DNA of 64,000 nt from Dicyema japonicum (lineage: Eukaryota; Dicyemida; Rhombozoa; Dicyemidae), in NCBI GenBank assembly GCA_011109175.1, contig RDEW01000053.1:62001-126000 (forward strand), in the 5' to 3' direction. Position 1 is the first letter of the stretch; each line of letters starts with the position of its first letter. Made by a program: the position numbers and the translations under genes. A model generated the notes under the pieces. The model was not told the origin of the DNA, did not search any database, and saw only the letters and a program-made list of their open reading frames with translations. Positions 22,432-32,689 of the stretch are shown piece after piece.

Positions 22432-22760
22432 AGTCTTATAGTGGTTAGGTGTCGGGCTAAAGTGGCTTAGGTTACGGGTTCGAATCTCGCTGCTGTTCAC
22501 TTGGTGGAAGGTTCCACGCATCTACGATGCTAAAAGGGTTTGACGAGTGACGCCGTCATCAGTGGATACTCACTGCGGAACTGGATTGTCTAGAAAAGAC
22601 ACTCACACAAGAAAAAGAAAAAAAAGAAGTGAAGATCATTCCTTGGTTCTACGATTAGTTAAAATTAACTGTTCTTTACTTAAATAAAGTGTGTGTCCTG
22701 CCTATGCGGAGCTATAAATACTATGGCTCTCGTGAAAAGGTTTTATTATTATTAGTCTTA
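22432..22760 (+). repeat. tRNA-derived SINE, copy 1
   Basis: Nearly identical to the copy at 43347-43669, but the first dozen bases are missing or altered. It has AGTGGTTAGG (A-box region), GGTTCGAATCTCGC (B box), the shared body, and the tail ATGCGGAGCTATAAATA followed by TATGGCTCTCGTGAAAAGG and an ATT run. It lies between protease copies 2 and 3. Confidence 0.9.
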
Positions 22761-23697
22761 ACCTTTTCAATGACCTTCCTGATTTGAATGCAGCACAACA
22801 GTTGTTGATGACACGTTATATATTTATTCAAAAAATCCAAAATTAATAAAAAAAACAAAAAATCAATAAAAATTTTGACTTTATTGACCTAAAAAATTAA
22901 ATTTATTTTTGACATTACCAAAAGTTTTGACTTTTTTGACTTTATGACTTTTGATTTATATGGTATTTTTGATTAAAAATCACATTTTTATAAGTTTTAA
23001 ACAATTTTAAGGAACATATGAACAAAAATAGCCCTAGTGATGACATAATATTGTATCATTACTAAATTGCACAGTGGCGTTTGAGGCTGCTGGAAATGGA
23101 TTTTAAACAGCTATGCTCAAGAGAATAGAGTATGTCACCTGTCACGTCCTGCGAATCCTCATCTGTACCTAGAGTGCAAGAGGATAATAACAAGGAGTTG
23201 ATCAAAATCATCGCAGGGGTGGAAGCAATGAAAATTTAAAAAAATTAGTTTTTGGTGCTGGTGCATTATTATATGTTATGTTGTCCAATTAAGTCGAATT
23301 ATAGTTCCCCCCCCCAAAACCAGTTATGATACCTCCTAAGTAATTATTGTATTTTTAAGCTATTTTGCTAAAATTAAAAATTAATTGCGCTAAAAATTAT
23401 TAAATCGAGCACTTATAAGAATAATTGCTTAAGGGTACTATAACTGCTTTGGAGGTACTATAACTGATTTGGGGTACTGTAATGCAATTGTACCATCTGA
23501 TGTAAAGATAGTTTCCATTTGAATTAAACAGTTTTTTTAATTTCAAAAAACCTTTTACAAGTAACGAGTCATTAAAACATTTTCAGAGTAAAAACTTTAG
23601 AATTAACAAAATTCCAAAAAGTCATTTACACGCTTCAAAATAATGAATAATTTCAACTTATAAAGGAATTTTAAGCGATTTTGGCAATTTTAAGAAA
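22761..23697. other. AT-rich flank of third protease unit
   Basis: 23070-23190 matches 18170-18290. The rest is AT-rich with no open frames. Confidence 0.4.
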
Positions 23698-24560
23698 ATG
23701 AATTTTATCGTTTACATATTATTTTATGCCTTCGTTGGTAATTTAGTTTTAAACAATTTTAGAAAACAGACAATTAACAATGAGATTCGATGTCGCCAGT
23801 GTTCTTGATAAAAATTTTGTTAGCTTTAATATTTTACACAGCAAAAAGAATTCGACTATGATGTAAACAAAATGAGACAGTACATAAGTAAGTTGTCTGA
23901 GCTGGCGCAAAAAGTATATATTTTGTCACAATTCAGTATTTTGGGGCACTCAAAATACAATTAAGCCTTAAAAAAATATACTTCACTGACGATGCTACAT
24001 CAAATGATATTTACAATCTTTCTCTGTACGCATGGAATAAAAAATATTTTCATGATTCAGACGCAGTTATGTTCTTCGAGTAATTGTTCAGACTTATTCT
24101 CAGAGATACTATCGTCAAAGGATCGGGTGGATACAAGGTAGGAGTAGGATCTTTTGGAACTGTATGCACTCTACATGCAGTGGCAATTATTTCGAGACAT
24201 TACAGTCAGGAGATGCACAAACTATGACTCATGAATTATTCACGTGCTTGGGTTTAACCACGTCGGAGAGAGTGAAAGTAATTGCAATAGTAATTGCATA
24301 ATGAACCCTTATGACCACAAAAATGAGTATAAATTTTTTTAATTTCGAGACATGTCTCAAAAAAAACAATTGACACTGTGACGTCATTGGAACACAAATG
24401 GTGGTGCCTTGCCTGGAGTAATGACTTGTTTTAATTATAGTCAACGTTTATAATAATGTCGCCGACGATGCTGGGACCAATTATGAGTCAAATGGAGCCA
24501 ATCTCTGGATTTACTCCTTTTTTCTTTTTCTGGTACAATTTGCTAATTATAATTTAGGCT
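23698..24560 (+). pseudogene. Metalloprotease copy 3, frameshifted
   Basis: All exons of copy 1 are present in order, with intron-like intervals of 25, 23, 23, 24 and 23 nt at equivalent places. The third is 23 nt where copy 1 has 20. The encoded pieces keep the family pattern (QKEFDYDVNKMRQYISKL and KIYFTDDATS). A missing base in the zinc-site codons (the ELF-H segment) and another shift just before it break the frame. The region beyond the expected stop remains open in one frame to a hydrophobic end. Either this is a pseudogene or the sequence has base-level errors. Divergence from copy 1 is much larger than that of copy 2. Confidence 0.75.
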
Positions 24561-24643
24561 CTTAATTAAATTACTTCTCTAACTTTACTAATCATCTAAT
24601 AATAACTAATATTTACTTTATTCTACCAACAGTAAAAACGGTA

Positions 24644-24775
24644 ATGTTTAATAATCAACAAACTCCCTCTCCTGGCTGTTCGTCAGCCTCCTCAAGCAGG
24701 TTCGATTCTGGTTGCTGAAACAATTTTGGGAGTGCCTTCTCCAATTTCCGGCCTGTCCAATGCTCCGAAGAGGAC
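24644..24775 (+). CDS. Possible tiny two-exon gene (tentative)
   Basis: An ATG at 24644 opens a proline/serine-rich frame (MFNNQQTPSPGCSSASSS). Removing a 22-nt GT-AG interval (24711-24732) keeps it open to a TGA near 24773, giving under 40 residues. Intron length fits the host pattern, but there is no homology to support it. Confidence 0.25.
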
Positions 24776-24949
24776 ATTATGAAGGCTTTTCAAGTTGATC
24801 TTTTCAATAAAATTATTATTTGTAATTCGATCAACGCCTTCACATTTACAGCCCACAATCATCAACAGTATACAAAAAAGGTTGATTGTGCCTAGGTAGT
24901 TAACATATTTTCAAATTATTAAAAATTATAAAGATATGAGTTTTTTAAA

Positions 24950-25249
24950 CTGATCAAAAATCAAAGGGTATCTCGGATCTTTCCCTGATAAAAAAGCTCA
25001 AAGTCATAAAATATCGTGGATTTATGGCTTTTTTCAAAACAAAATGCCCAAATGCGATATTTGTTCATTGCATTTTTCACAAACCCAATTTGGTCGCGAA
25101 GAATTTATCTTTTAACTGCTCTCAACAGATCTTATTTACCATGGTAACCTTATGGCATGCGACAACATCAGAGTTGCTCTCACTAAAGAATCTCAATAAA
25201 CCTTATCCAAGGTCAAAGGTCTCATTAACAATTTTTGAATAGCCGCGTG
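24950..25249 (+). mobile_element. hAT-type transposase fragment
   Basis: The plus-strand frame 25024-25242 contains CPNAIFVHCIFHKPNLVAKNLS, a segment that in hAT transposases (and domesticated ZMYM/SCAND3-type proteins) has the form of a His-Cys-x3-His/Arg-x2-L-x-AK block. The rest of the transposase is missing or unreadable. Confidence 0.65.
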
Positions 25250-25512
25250 CGCCATGAGGTGCTTCGTGCTAATTGGTTGAAGTTTCTGTTTATTCGTCTG
25301 TTCCTCCTCTCTCTTCCTATTAGAATGGCGTCATGTGATCCACTTGTCTAGGTGGCGCTCAGTGCCAGGCCGGCACGAAAACGGATCATTTGGTCTCCCC
25401 ACTCCACTAGAGGGGTTTCCACAACTGCAAGTATGGACGTAATTTACCCTTTATGCTGATTCCGGATGGACTCTGTTTATGTAGAAGTGGAAACTGGATG
25501 CACTTAATTAGT
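25250..25512 (+). repeat. Interspersed repeat R1, copy 1
   Basis: From the CCTCTC...CCTATTAGAATGG segment through CATGTGATCCACTTGTC, GTGCCAGGCCGGCACGAAA and the TTTATGCTGATTCCGGATGG region to GTGGAAACTGGATGCACTTAATT, this stretch is matched in reverse orientation at 62035-62262. Identity is high over about 200 bp. GTGCCAGGCCGGCAC is a near-perfect palindrome inside it. Confidence 0.8.
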
Positions 25513-25689
25513 TGTTTACTTTAACTTCTTTCTCGGTGTTAGTTAAGTAACTCCAGCCTCACTAACTTGTAGGAGGTCAGCAGCTATTAAATAGGACGCA
25601 GCAAATGTTGGTCGCTCTCATAGATCGGTCAGTCCCGGCATTGTAGACGAATATTGTGCCAATTCATGATATTCAAAAAGGTGATTTGT

Positions 25690-27850
25690 TGTCAACACGT
25701 GGAGGTTGCAAAAGGGACAGAGTATATCATATGTTGATAGATATGGGTGGTGCCACATCGTAGACGAGCCAGATTTACACGAACGTCTCTTGGAAGAGAG
25801 GATTCTGATTGGTCTATTGGAGGAGGGGGTCGCTGTAATATTTTATTGTCTCCGAGTCTTCGGATGCTTCTCGTAAAAACAAAATCGTGTATCTGTTTTA
25901 GACGACTCCTGTCATTGGGGATGGAAGGGATGGATGATAACATTCGAGAAGGTCACTGGTTGTCATAATAATTTTCCTTTTGTTTTGCGGTTCGCATAGA
26001 GAGTGGCAGGGATGTTCTAGGCTGTAGGCTTGGTAGAGGAACTGCAGGGCTCTCATTTCCAGATTGTCTCCAACTGGAATAATCTTTGACTCCCAATTTA
26101 GATGATCAACAGGAGTTGTTAAAAAAAGGCACCGCTTTGAGTATGTTGATCTTGCGAGAGGCCTTTGTACATTGTTCCTCCACATGTTTAGAGAAAGTTA
26201 GTAGTTGGTCATCAATAACTCCAAGTATTTTGGGATGTTTCGTAACGGTGAGTGGTTGTCCATGAATTTTTAAAATTTAGTTGGCGTGAATACAGTGACG
26301 GTGGATTTCGATGGAGAGGGGGATAGGTGGTTTGTTCCAAGTTACTCTTCAAGAGTGTTCAAGTGGTTCTGAACATCCTCTGTTGCTTCGTTAACTTCTA
26401 TGTCTTTAGAGGCAATAATCAGGTCATCCGCATACAACAGGAGTAGTGTCTTGGAATTGGTTGGAATCTCGCTTATGTTCAAGTTGAATAAGGTAGGTGA
26501 CAAAAGGGAGCCTTGGGGAACTCCATTTGGAAGGAGTCTGTAGTGAGATAGACATGACATAATTTCAGCTCTACCAATTCTTCCAGAGAGGAAATTTGTT
26601 AGCCAATTCTGAAGACGTGGAGGAATTTGAGATGTAAGAATTTTGTTGCTTAGCACGCGCCTTGATGTTTGATCGAACGCCTTGGTTAGATCAATCGATG
26701 CAAGGATTTCCTTGAGTAGTTGGAACGTGAGCATTTGTTCATATCTATGTGACTCACTTTTGCGTAGTGGTCCATTATGACATCTGCCTGATGAGTGAAA
26801 TCACGTGGTGTTTGATTCTTGTCAATACTGGTGGCGTGGGTTGTCTCCATTCTATTTTGTTTCAACTGAATTCCACGTAAAGTACCCCAAAAATCCTTTA
26901 GTTTTGTTCGATGGTTAATTTTTGTGATGAAATTGTTCCATCAGTCTAATTTCCTCTTGTTGATTAACTCTGTAATTTCACTATTAAGGTTGGATAGTTG
27001 ATTTTTTGAGTTGACGTCTTGTATGAATCTCTTCGATAATTTCCTTAGTGAAATGGGATTATAGTCTGCAATGAGTCCTCTTGAATGTATTTCTTGTCGG
27101 CACTGAGGATGACCTCATTAAAAAATTTCATTGCGACCTCAAGCGATTTGAAATTCTCAACGGAAAAGTCGGATAGAAACTTTTCTGTTTCTTCTCTGAA
27201 TGAATCCCATTTTGCACGTTTGTAATTCTTTATAGTTTTCAGATGCCTAACAATAGGCGAGAGTAGTTCGATAGACAGTAGAATTGGATTATGGTCCGAA
27301 TGTAGGTCTCCAAGATATCGCCGAAGATAGTGATGGAGAACATAATGTGAGGTCAGGAGATGTATTTGAGTGTCCAGGTCTGGAAGCTGTTCGAGTGTGT
27401 GATTTTCTGTCGTTGAGGATAACTAATTGTTCTGATTAAGAGAGGACCTGAAACCTCCTTTCATTACTCTTTTGGTCGATTAGCCAGAGAGGATCTCTTG
27501 CATTTAGGTCTCCGCAGATTATCACATTTTCAATCTTTTGCAATTCGGTTAGATTTGGGGAGTAATTTTTCATATGGGACTTGGTGGCGGAATGAAGTAT
27601 GTTCGATGTGATCGTCATCTTCAAACAGAGCTTGTGTCTGAGCGGAAGTATCGGAGAATGGAATAGAATTGTGTATGAGTATGAGAACAACACCTCCTCT
27701 GTTTAAATTGGGTCGGTCGATCACGGAGTAGTCCTTGTAGTGTGAAAGAACTGACTTTCTTGATAGTTTCGTTTCTTGTAGCATTTTGTGAAAAGTTAGG
27801 AATGCAAAAAGTTCATTTGATTTGTGTGTGAGGCCGTTTATGTAGAATTG
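25690..27850 (-). mobile_element. Jockey/CR1-like LINE with endonuclease and RT remains
   Basis: Read on the minus strand from 27790 downward: an APE-type endonuclease start (MLQETKLSRKS), the NRGGVVLILIHN strand, and a GDLNARDPLW catalytic block; then, after a broken linker, RT with SIDLTKAFDQ, LPNGVPQGSLLSP and LLLLYADDLIIAS (26342-26734); then the C-terminal SLPRDVRVNLARLRCG segment (25692-25943). All main domains are recognisable and in the right order, but stops and shifts separate them. This is the most complete jockey-like element in the window. Confidence 0.85.
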
Positions 27851-28057
27851 CGTGATGTTGAGGAGTTTTCGTTCTTATGGGGCCCGGGGTTCTGTTCGAT
27901 GTCCCCAGCAAGGATTAGGAGAGCCAATCCGATCTTTGGGAGCCAAGAAATTTTTTTTGAATGCTAGATCTAAAATTAAAAAAAATGAACAATGCCGAAT
28001 TTGTAAATGTTTTTATAATTTTTTTAAAATAAATTTTGAATTTTTTACCGGCTCGTG
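27851..28057. other. AT-rich spacer
   Basis: Contains a TTTTTT...AGATCTAAAATTAAAAAAAATG segment that is echoed at 28221-28262. The short plus-strand ORF here has no recognisable motif. Confidence 0.3.
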
Positions 28058-28360
28058 GGGATGAGTGATACAGTTGTTATGCGAAAATATTCAAAACTGA
28101 ATGACTACGAACTACCACATTCTGAAATGGAGTCAGTTGCCTTCCTTCAGGAGGTTGGAATCTTCCCGAAAGAAAAGAAATGCCTTAAAAGACATTTGAT
28201 GACCTTTTTCCGTCAGCGAATTTTTTTTTAATTTTAGATCTAATATTAAAAAAAATTCATTAATTCATTTAGAGTCTTATTTCTTGAAGCATGCATTGCA
28301 AAAGTACCCCAATTTTCTCCACGTGAAGGTGAACCACATCGAAAATTCTTTCTCGGTGTA
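28058..28360 (+). mobile_element. Possible Merlin/ISXO2-like transposase N-terminal fragment
   Basis: An open frame from 28061 encodes MSDTVVMRKYSKLNDY..MESVAFLQEVGIFPKEKKC, similar in layout to the N terminus of ISXO2-like (Merlin) transposases: a short lead, an FLQ-x2-GI-x-P segment and then a cysteine. It is interrupted by an AT-rich palindrome at 28221-28262; afterwards only a short piece (RKFFLGVSG) remains. Confidence 0.35.
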
Positions 28361-29002
28361 TCAGGGGTTAATAATTTAATTAACAATTTTTAATAAAAAA
28401 GTACTAATTAATTATAACATTTTTATTTATAGAAATTATGAGGGGACGATTATTTAAAAGGCAATAATTTTTTCATGGAGAAACACTGGTATAAATGATT
28501 CCTTTAGTCGGCATATTATTCGTCTCAGGATGGACCTGTGCAAGCTTCATAGATAATCACTAATATAATCACTAGACACGGATGGAGAAGACATTTTGGA
28601 TGGGCCGAAGAATGCATGAATGGCAAGTCCAGTTAGTTAAGACTCCACACAGTTTCTTGGATAGTTTAACGTAGTCGATATGGAAAAAGCAACAAATTAG
28701 GAGCAGAAAACCCTCAATTTCCGTCGTTTGAAAAAAAGGTATTTCTTACAATTAACAGTATCGTGGGTCGTTTTGATGAATTTACTGGTAGCATTGGAAG
28801 GATTATCCATAGGAAATACAAAAAAAGGATAGAATAGAGCAAGATAGAATAAAAGAACAAAACAGACATTAGTAGAATAAAAGAACACAAAGTAGGATAG
28901 AATAGAACATGAAGGGGTAAAAGCATAGAATAAAAAGACCTAATAAACAAATCGTTCATTTTTCATTATTTATCTTAATGTATTATAAGAAACCCCCAAG
29001 AG
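28361..29002. other. Gene-free stretch with AGAATA-type low complexity
   Basis: 28800-28945 is made of irregular repeats of GATAGAATA, GAATAAAAGAAC and similar words. It lies just downstream of the U2 gene. No coding potential. Confidence 0.45.
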
Positions 29003-29186
29003 GCATGCGACCAACCCAGAAGTACTGCAATACTGGAGGACGCGCGATATGGCGGAAGAAAGCTTCGCAACAGACATCAAGTTACAAAAATAAACATTAT
29101 ATCTTGCCCTTGTAAGGGCGTCCCAGAAATAAAGGTGAAAAGAACAAATACTACACTTTGATCTTAGCCAAAAGGCCGAGAAGAAA
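29003..29186 (-). ncRNA. U2: U2 spliceosomal snRNA
   Basis: On the minus strand it begins CTTCTCGGCCTTTTGGCTAA, the conserved 5' stem-loop of U2. GATCAAAGTGTAGTA follows, which pairs with the intron branch site through GTAGTA. Next come a stem with a CGCCCTT/AAGGGC hairpin and a Sm site (ATTTTTG). The last part is a 3' stem-loop containing CCAGTATTGCAGTACTTCTGG, very close to stem-loop IV of other animals. Length is about 184 nt against 188 in human. The expected ATCG at the very 5' end is replaced by a T run, so the precise start is uncertain. Loop IIa differs from the animal consensus. The upstream flank is retroelement sequence (29212-29830), so I cannot tell whether this is an active gene or a full-length pseudogene. 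Confidence 0.9.
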
Positions 29187-29211
29187 AAAATTTTTAACTT
29201 TAACAACTTTA

Positions 29212-29830
29212 TTAACAAGGAAAATTAAAGGGGGAGTTAGTTGGCCTCATGCCGCAAACGTTTGGAATCTTACCTCTCTTATCGATTATTCTGTGCTGCA
29301 ACATAGGAGTCAATGATGGCATTGCTGCATCTCTTATGGACATTACTAGCAAATTTTCATCTTCATCTAGCTTCTTCGTATAGCCTTTTGTGTAGGGCAA
29401 TCTTGATCGCTGCTCTTCTCGATTTTTCAAGAAGCAAAATAAAACGCTCCTCGTATACAGTGTAATAGCATCCTTCCGGTCCATAAAGGAGTGATGGAAT
29501 GATCGTACGTGAAAAAAAAATAAAAACGTATCCGTTTTGAGTCTCAATTTCCTCATACACGAGATCGCATGGTGGGCTTTATTCCTTTTGAGTTTAAAAT
29601 CGCACAATGTGCTCCCAGATTTCTCAAAAGCTGTTTCGAGATACTTCAGGGAGCTCACAATGTTGATTCCGCATACGGAGCCTTTCTGATTTCCTTTAAA
29701 ATTCCGACCAAAAAACCTCATTGCGCTAGAATTTTCTTCTGACAGTTTTAACCCATGAAGACCAGTCTTTTATCTCTTCCATGCACACATTGAGTGCTAT
29801 GGAGGAGTATCCACATTGTTATGCTAAACC
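29212..29830 (-). mobile_element. LINE reverse transcriptase C-terminal fragment
   Basis: Minus-strand frames encode INIVSSLKYLETAFEKSG (RT thumb, of the form V-x-SLKYLG), AHHAISCMRKL and, in a second frame, RTIIPSLLYGPEG, the familiar post-RT segment of LINEs. The frames swap, so it is a dead copy. It ends about 25 bp from the U2 snRNA start. Confidence 0.75.
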
Positions 29831-30771
29831 TGTTTTCTCTGAAGATTCTAAAGCCGCTGTCTCTACCACATCAAGATGAGAGTCATAGTTACTCCCCCAT
29901 TTTCCATAGTTGGAAAGAGAACATATTTTTATTACTTCTTTTTTAGCATCAAGTCACTAGTTTAAAATAATTTTTCAGTGTTGTAAGTCACGTGGATATT
30001 TTACAAAACTAATACTTACGAAACGTCGGAAAAGTGACCTACCTCCATTGCATGAATATCTTCACCCCCTCAATATCGGTGGAGACATCAAATATATGAA
30101 GTTTATGTGAATCGATCGATATAGTGTACTCTGGGTTCAAATCAGTGAGGGCCAAATTGGAGAAACTTGGACAACTCTCACGTAAGGAGGCTCAACTACT
30201 AAATCTTCTTCGTATATCAAGAATAGATCGGAGATATTCCTCACAACTAGTGAGATACCAGCAGCGACAGGATCCCTGTAAAGACGTCTCCGTACTTACC
30301 ACGAGAGTTTACAAAAAGATTAGAAACGGTTAAAGCACTGAAAAAGCTTATAACGAAAATTCTCAATTATCATAAATTATCATACAAATGAATAATCTTA
30401 TAATGATCGATTCCTAAGCCCATAAATGAGTCTAAGGGACCGATTAACCACGTAGCATTTTAAATATTATTTTTTAGCAGCCTCTGTTTAAGAAGGAAAA
30501 GTTAATTAATCGAGGAATGAGGCCATCCTGTTCCGCAGTGATGACTCATCGAAACTTCTACTGGAATGGACTGCTGCAAAGTTCGAACCCATCGGGTTTT
30601 ACCCATCCAGGCACGTGACATTTTATGCTTAAATTTAGTAAATAACTATTTCTGAAATTCCAGAATATATGAATGAAAGATACATAAAATAAATACTTTT
30701 TTTCTTTAAATGAAATATTAATTATTTTAATTAAATATTTCCACTAATTTATTCTCTGTGGTGCAACCTAA
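29831..30771. other. Unassigned; a possible gene piece at 30040-30333
   Basis: An open plus-strand frame (about 30136-30333) encodes VRAKLEKLGQLSRKEAQLLN and a basic continuation. A frame upstream (about 30030-30110) reads SDLPPLHEYLHPLNIGGD. They look more like protein than their surroundings and may be exons of one gene, but no combination of short GT-AG introns joins them cleanly. 30560-30610 carries a minus-strand B-box-like GGGTTCGAAC. Confidence 0.3.
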
Positions 30772-31086
30772 ATGGAGCAATTTATAGATCAAGAAGGCAA
30801 AGGAGTTACATTTCCACTTGAGAAAATGGAGAGGGATCCTCGGTTTCCGAACGTTAACCAGACGCAGTATTTGTTTACTAACAATCCAGTCGCTGTAACC
30901 ACAACTACAACATGTACTACAGGTGCCTTAATAAGGTAAGTGAAGAGGACCAATCAAAATGCGACTACTATAAGTGGATCTTCAAAAGAATCTGTCCGAC
31001 ATTATTTGTATGCTTAATATTAATCACAGACTGATGTGTGGGATGACCAGCGTAGTAGAAATGTCTACATTTACAAGTTAGACTAA
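30772..31086 (+). CDS. COX6B: Cytochrome c oxidase subunit 6B
   Basis: Three exons (30772-30866, 30890-31007, 31030-31086) with 23- and 22-nt GT-AG introns give an 89-residue protein; the human protein has 86. Seen directly: DPRFPNVNQT near residue 25, then a CX9C pair (CNHNYNMYYRC) and a CX10C pair (CDYYKWIFKRIC), followed by CPTLFTDVWDDQR, all matching the family in order and spacing. COX6B is a small twin-Cys helical-hairpin protein of the mitochondrial intermembrane space that bridges cytochrome c oxidase monomers. Both introns are needed: unspliced reading destroys the first cysteine pair and the C-terminal WDDQR block. The first intron holds a CTAAC branch-site-like word nine bases from its end. 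Confidence 0.95.
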
Positions 31087-32133
31087 CAAACTAACCAAAT
31101 TAACAACTCTCACCAAATTATTCGTTCTCGTTAGTAAATTTAATAATTCCTTAATAATAAGTCGTATGTTACCCATGTCCTCATTAATATCATCTATACA
31201 CTGAATGTTCATTTTCGTTAAGTCTCTGTCGTGTTTCGGTCGTTGTGTGTCTTATTTTGATAGAGAAACGTGGAATTAGGGTGACTGTCGCCAATGTTTT
31301 TTTCAATTAGGTTTCCGTTGAATTTTTTTAGTTTATATATTGACGCAGTGTGTTCTGTGGCTAATTAGTGGGTGTTAAGTACCTCAGATGCATGGAAAGT
31401 CCTGTGAAAGGCCTTATGACAAACTCAGGATGTCGGAAATCCGATGAGTTGAATTAGGATGCTTCGGATGTGGCAGTGTTTCCCTTAGTTTTGTCTGGGA
31501 AACAATGGACTGTCGCGAGTAGTATTGCTGCTGAACCTTGTTTAGCTTTTTTTTAATGCCTCGCGTCACACGTGACAGAGATTGATCGCTTACGGATCCC
31601 ATATTAGGGCGTTATATGACTTTAAACATTATCTTAGCTTATAACATTGGATACAAGGTCAGATCTTCTGTGTAGGATAGGAGACGAGTTTGGTGGACCA
31701 TTATTCCTTAGGATAAATCCTTAGCTTAGTTAGTCGAGTGGTATGGAAGGAAGGTCGAGGCGGTGACTGTTCCATTGTCTACATTGCTTCTAGTCCGATG
31801 AATGGCCGTATCTTTTTTTCTGAGCCTTGGAATATGGATACAAGAAAACCAAAATTCTTAACTACGGAAATGTCAAGTACACGAAGTTAACGATAGCAGT
31901 CAAATACCATCATGTGTGTACTGCATATCCTCGGTTAATGAGATTCACGATCACTATAAAGATTCACATAAAACTCGACGGCAAAGTCGAAGTTTGAGGG
32001 AAATCTTATTCGAACCCCGACCATGAAAGTTGCTGTTATTATGTACGTCACTTAGTTTCTTCCCAATTCAGATGACGGATCTTTAAAGACATTTAGTCTA
32101 GCTTAGCCATTTAGATAATTTGTATCTCTACAT
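31087..32133. other. Gene-free stretch
   Basis: No convincing frame. 31990-32040 carries a minus-strand B-box-like GGGGTTCGAAT, possibly a worn SINE. The minus-strand ORF at 31414-31602 has no recognisable motif. Confidence 0.35.
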
Positions 32134-32403
32134 TTAATCTTCTGATAGCCTGAATGCCCGAATGTCGACAAAATTCTTGTGCCTCTTAGTCGGAATCTCG
32201 CTGCTGTTAATTCCTGTTGATGATGTATACTCTTCTCGTAAGACACTTCCTGGCTGTGTACTGTTGGGAGTTGCACTGCATGCACAGGGCAGCAAACTCT
32301 TCCCATTTTGTCGGATAAGGTTTTCAAGTGATGAGGGGAGTAGTTTCTTTAGTTTTCCGAGATTACTAATAGTGGTGGTTGTCAAGGACTGAATGTCGCC
32401 CAT
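32134..32403 (-). CDS. Hypothetical 89-residue protein (tentative)
   Basis: A minus-strand frame starting at ATG 32403 (MGDIQSLTTTTISNLGKLKK) runs to a stop at 32134. It is serine/threonine-rich and probably disordered, without recognised motifs. An overlapping minus-strand frame (32103-32327) is similarly open, so the call is weak. Confidence 0.3.
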   Translation of the reverse strand: MGDIQSLTTTTISNLGKLKKLLPSSLENLIRQNGKSLLPCACSATPNSTQPGSVLREEYTSSTGINSSEIPTKRHKNFVDIRAFRLSED

Positions 32404-32689
32404 TTTTTGTTTGTTCGTCCAGAACAAATTGATTCCACGTGATGACAAGCATAGCATACAGATGCTCAATAAATTGTTATTACAATAATTTCAATCCTGA
32501 GAAAGGGGTCTTAATGTCACCAAAAATAGATTTTATCCTTAGCTTTCTTGAGCGGATTCCGGAAATGATTTTGACATGAGAGAAAAAAGACTTTGTGTGT
32601 CGAAGGTGATCTCCAAGATTTCAGATTCTTCGTGAAAGATATTTTAGCCTGGTTGATAAATATATCCCAAGAACCTACCTTTCTGGGTA

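Noticed and set aside
22432-22760. tRNA gene
   Set aside because: Promoter boxes are tRNA-like, but the acceptor stem does not close, the sequence continues as a 320-bp repeat and other copies exist.
28800-28945. Telomeric or centromeric satellite
   Set aside because: The AGAATA-type words are irregular and the stretch is too short to be a satellite array.
30871-30889. 17-nt intron in COX6B (donor at 30873)
   Set aside because: A donor at 30867 gives a 23-nt intron that places the first cysteine at the family's exact spacing, so the shorter model is not needed.
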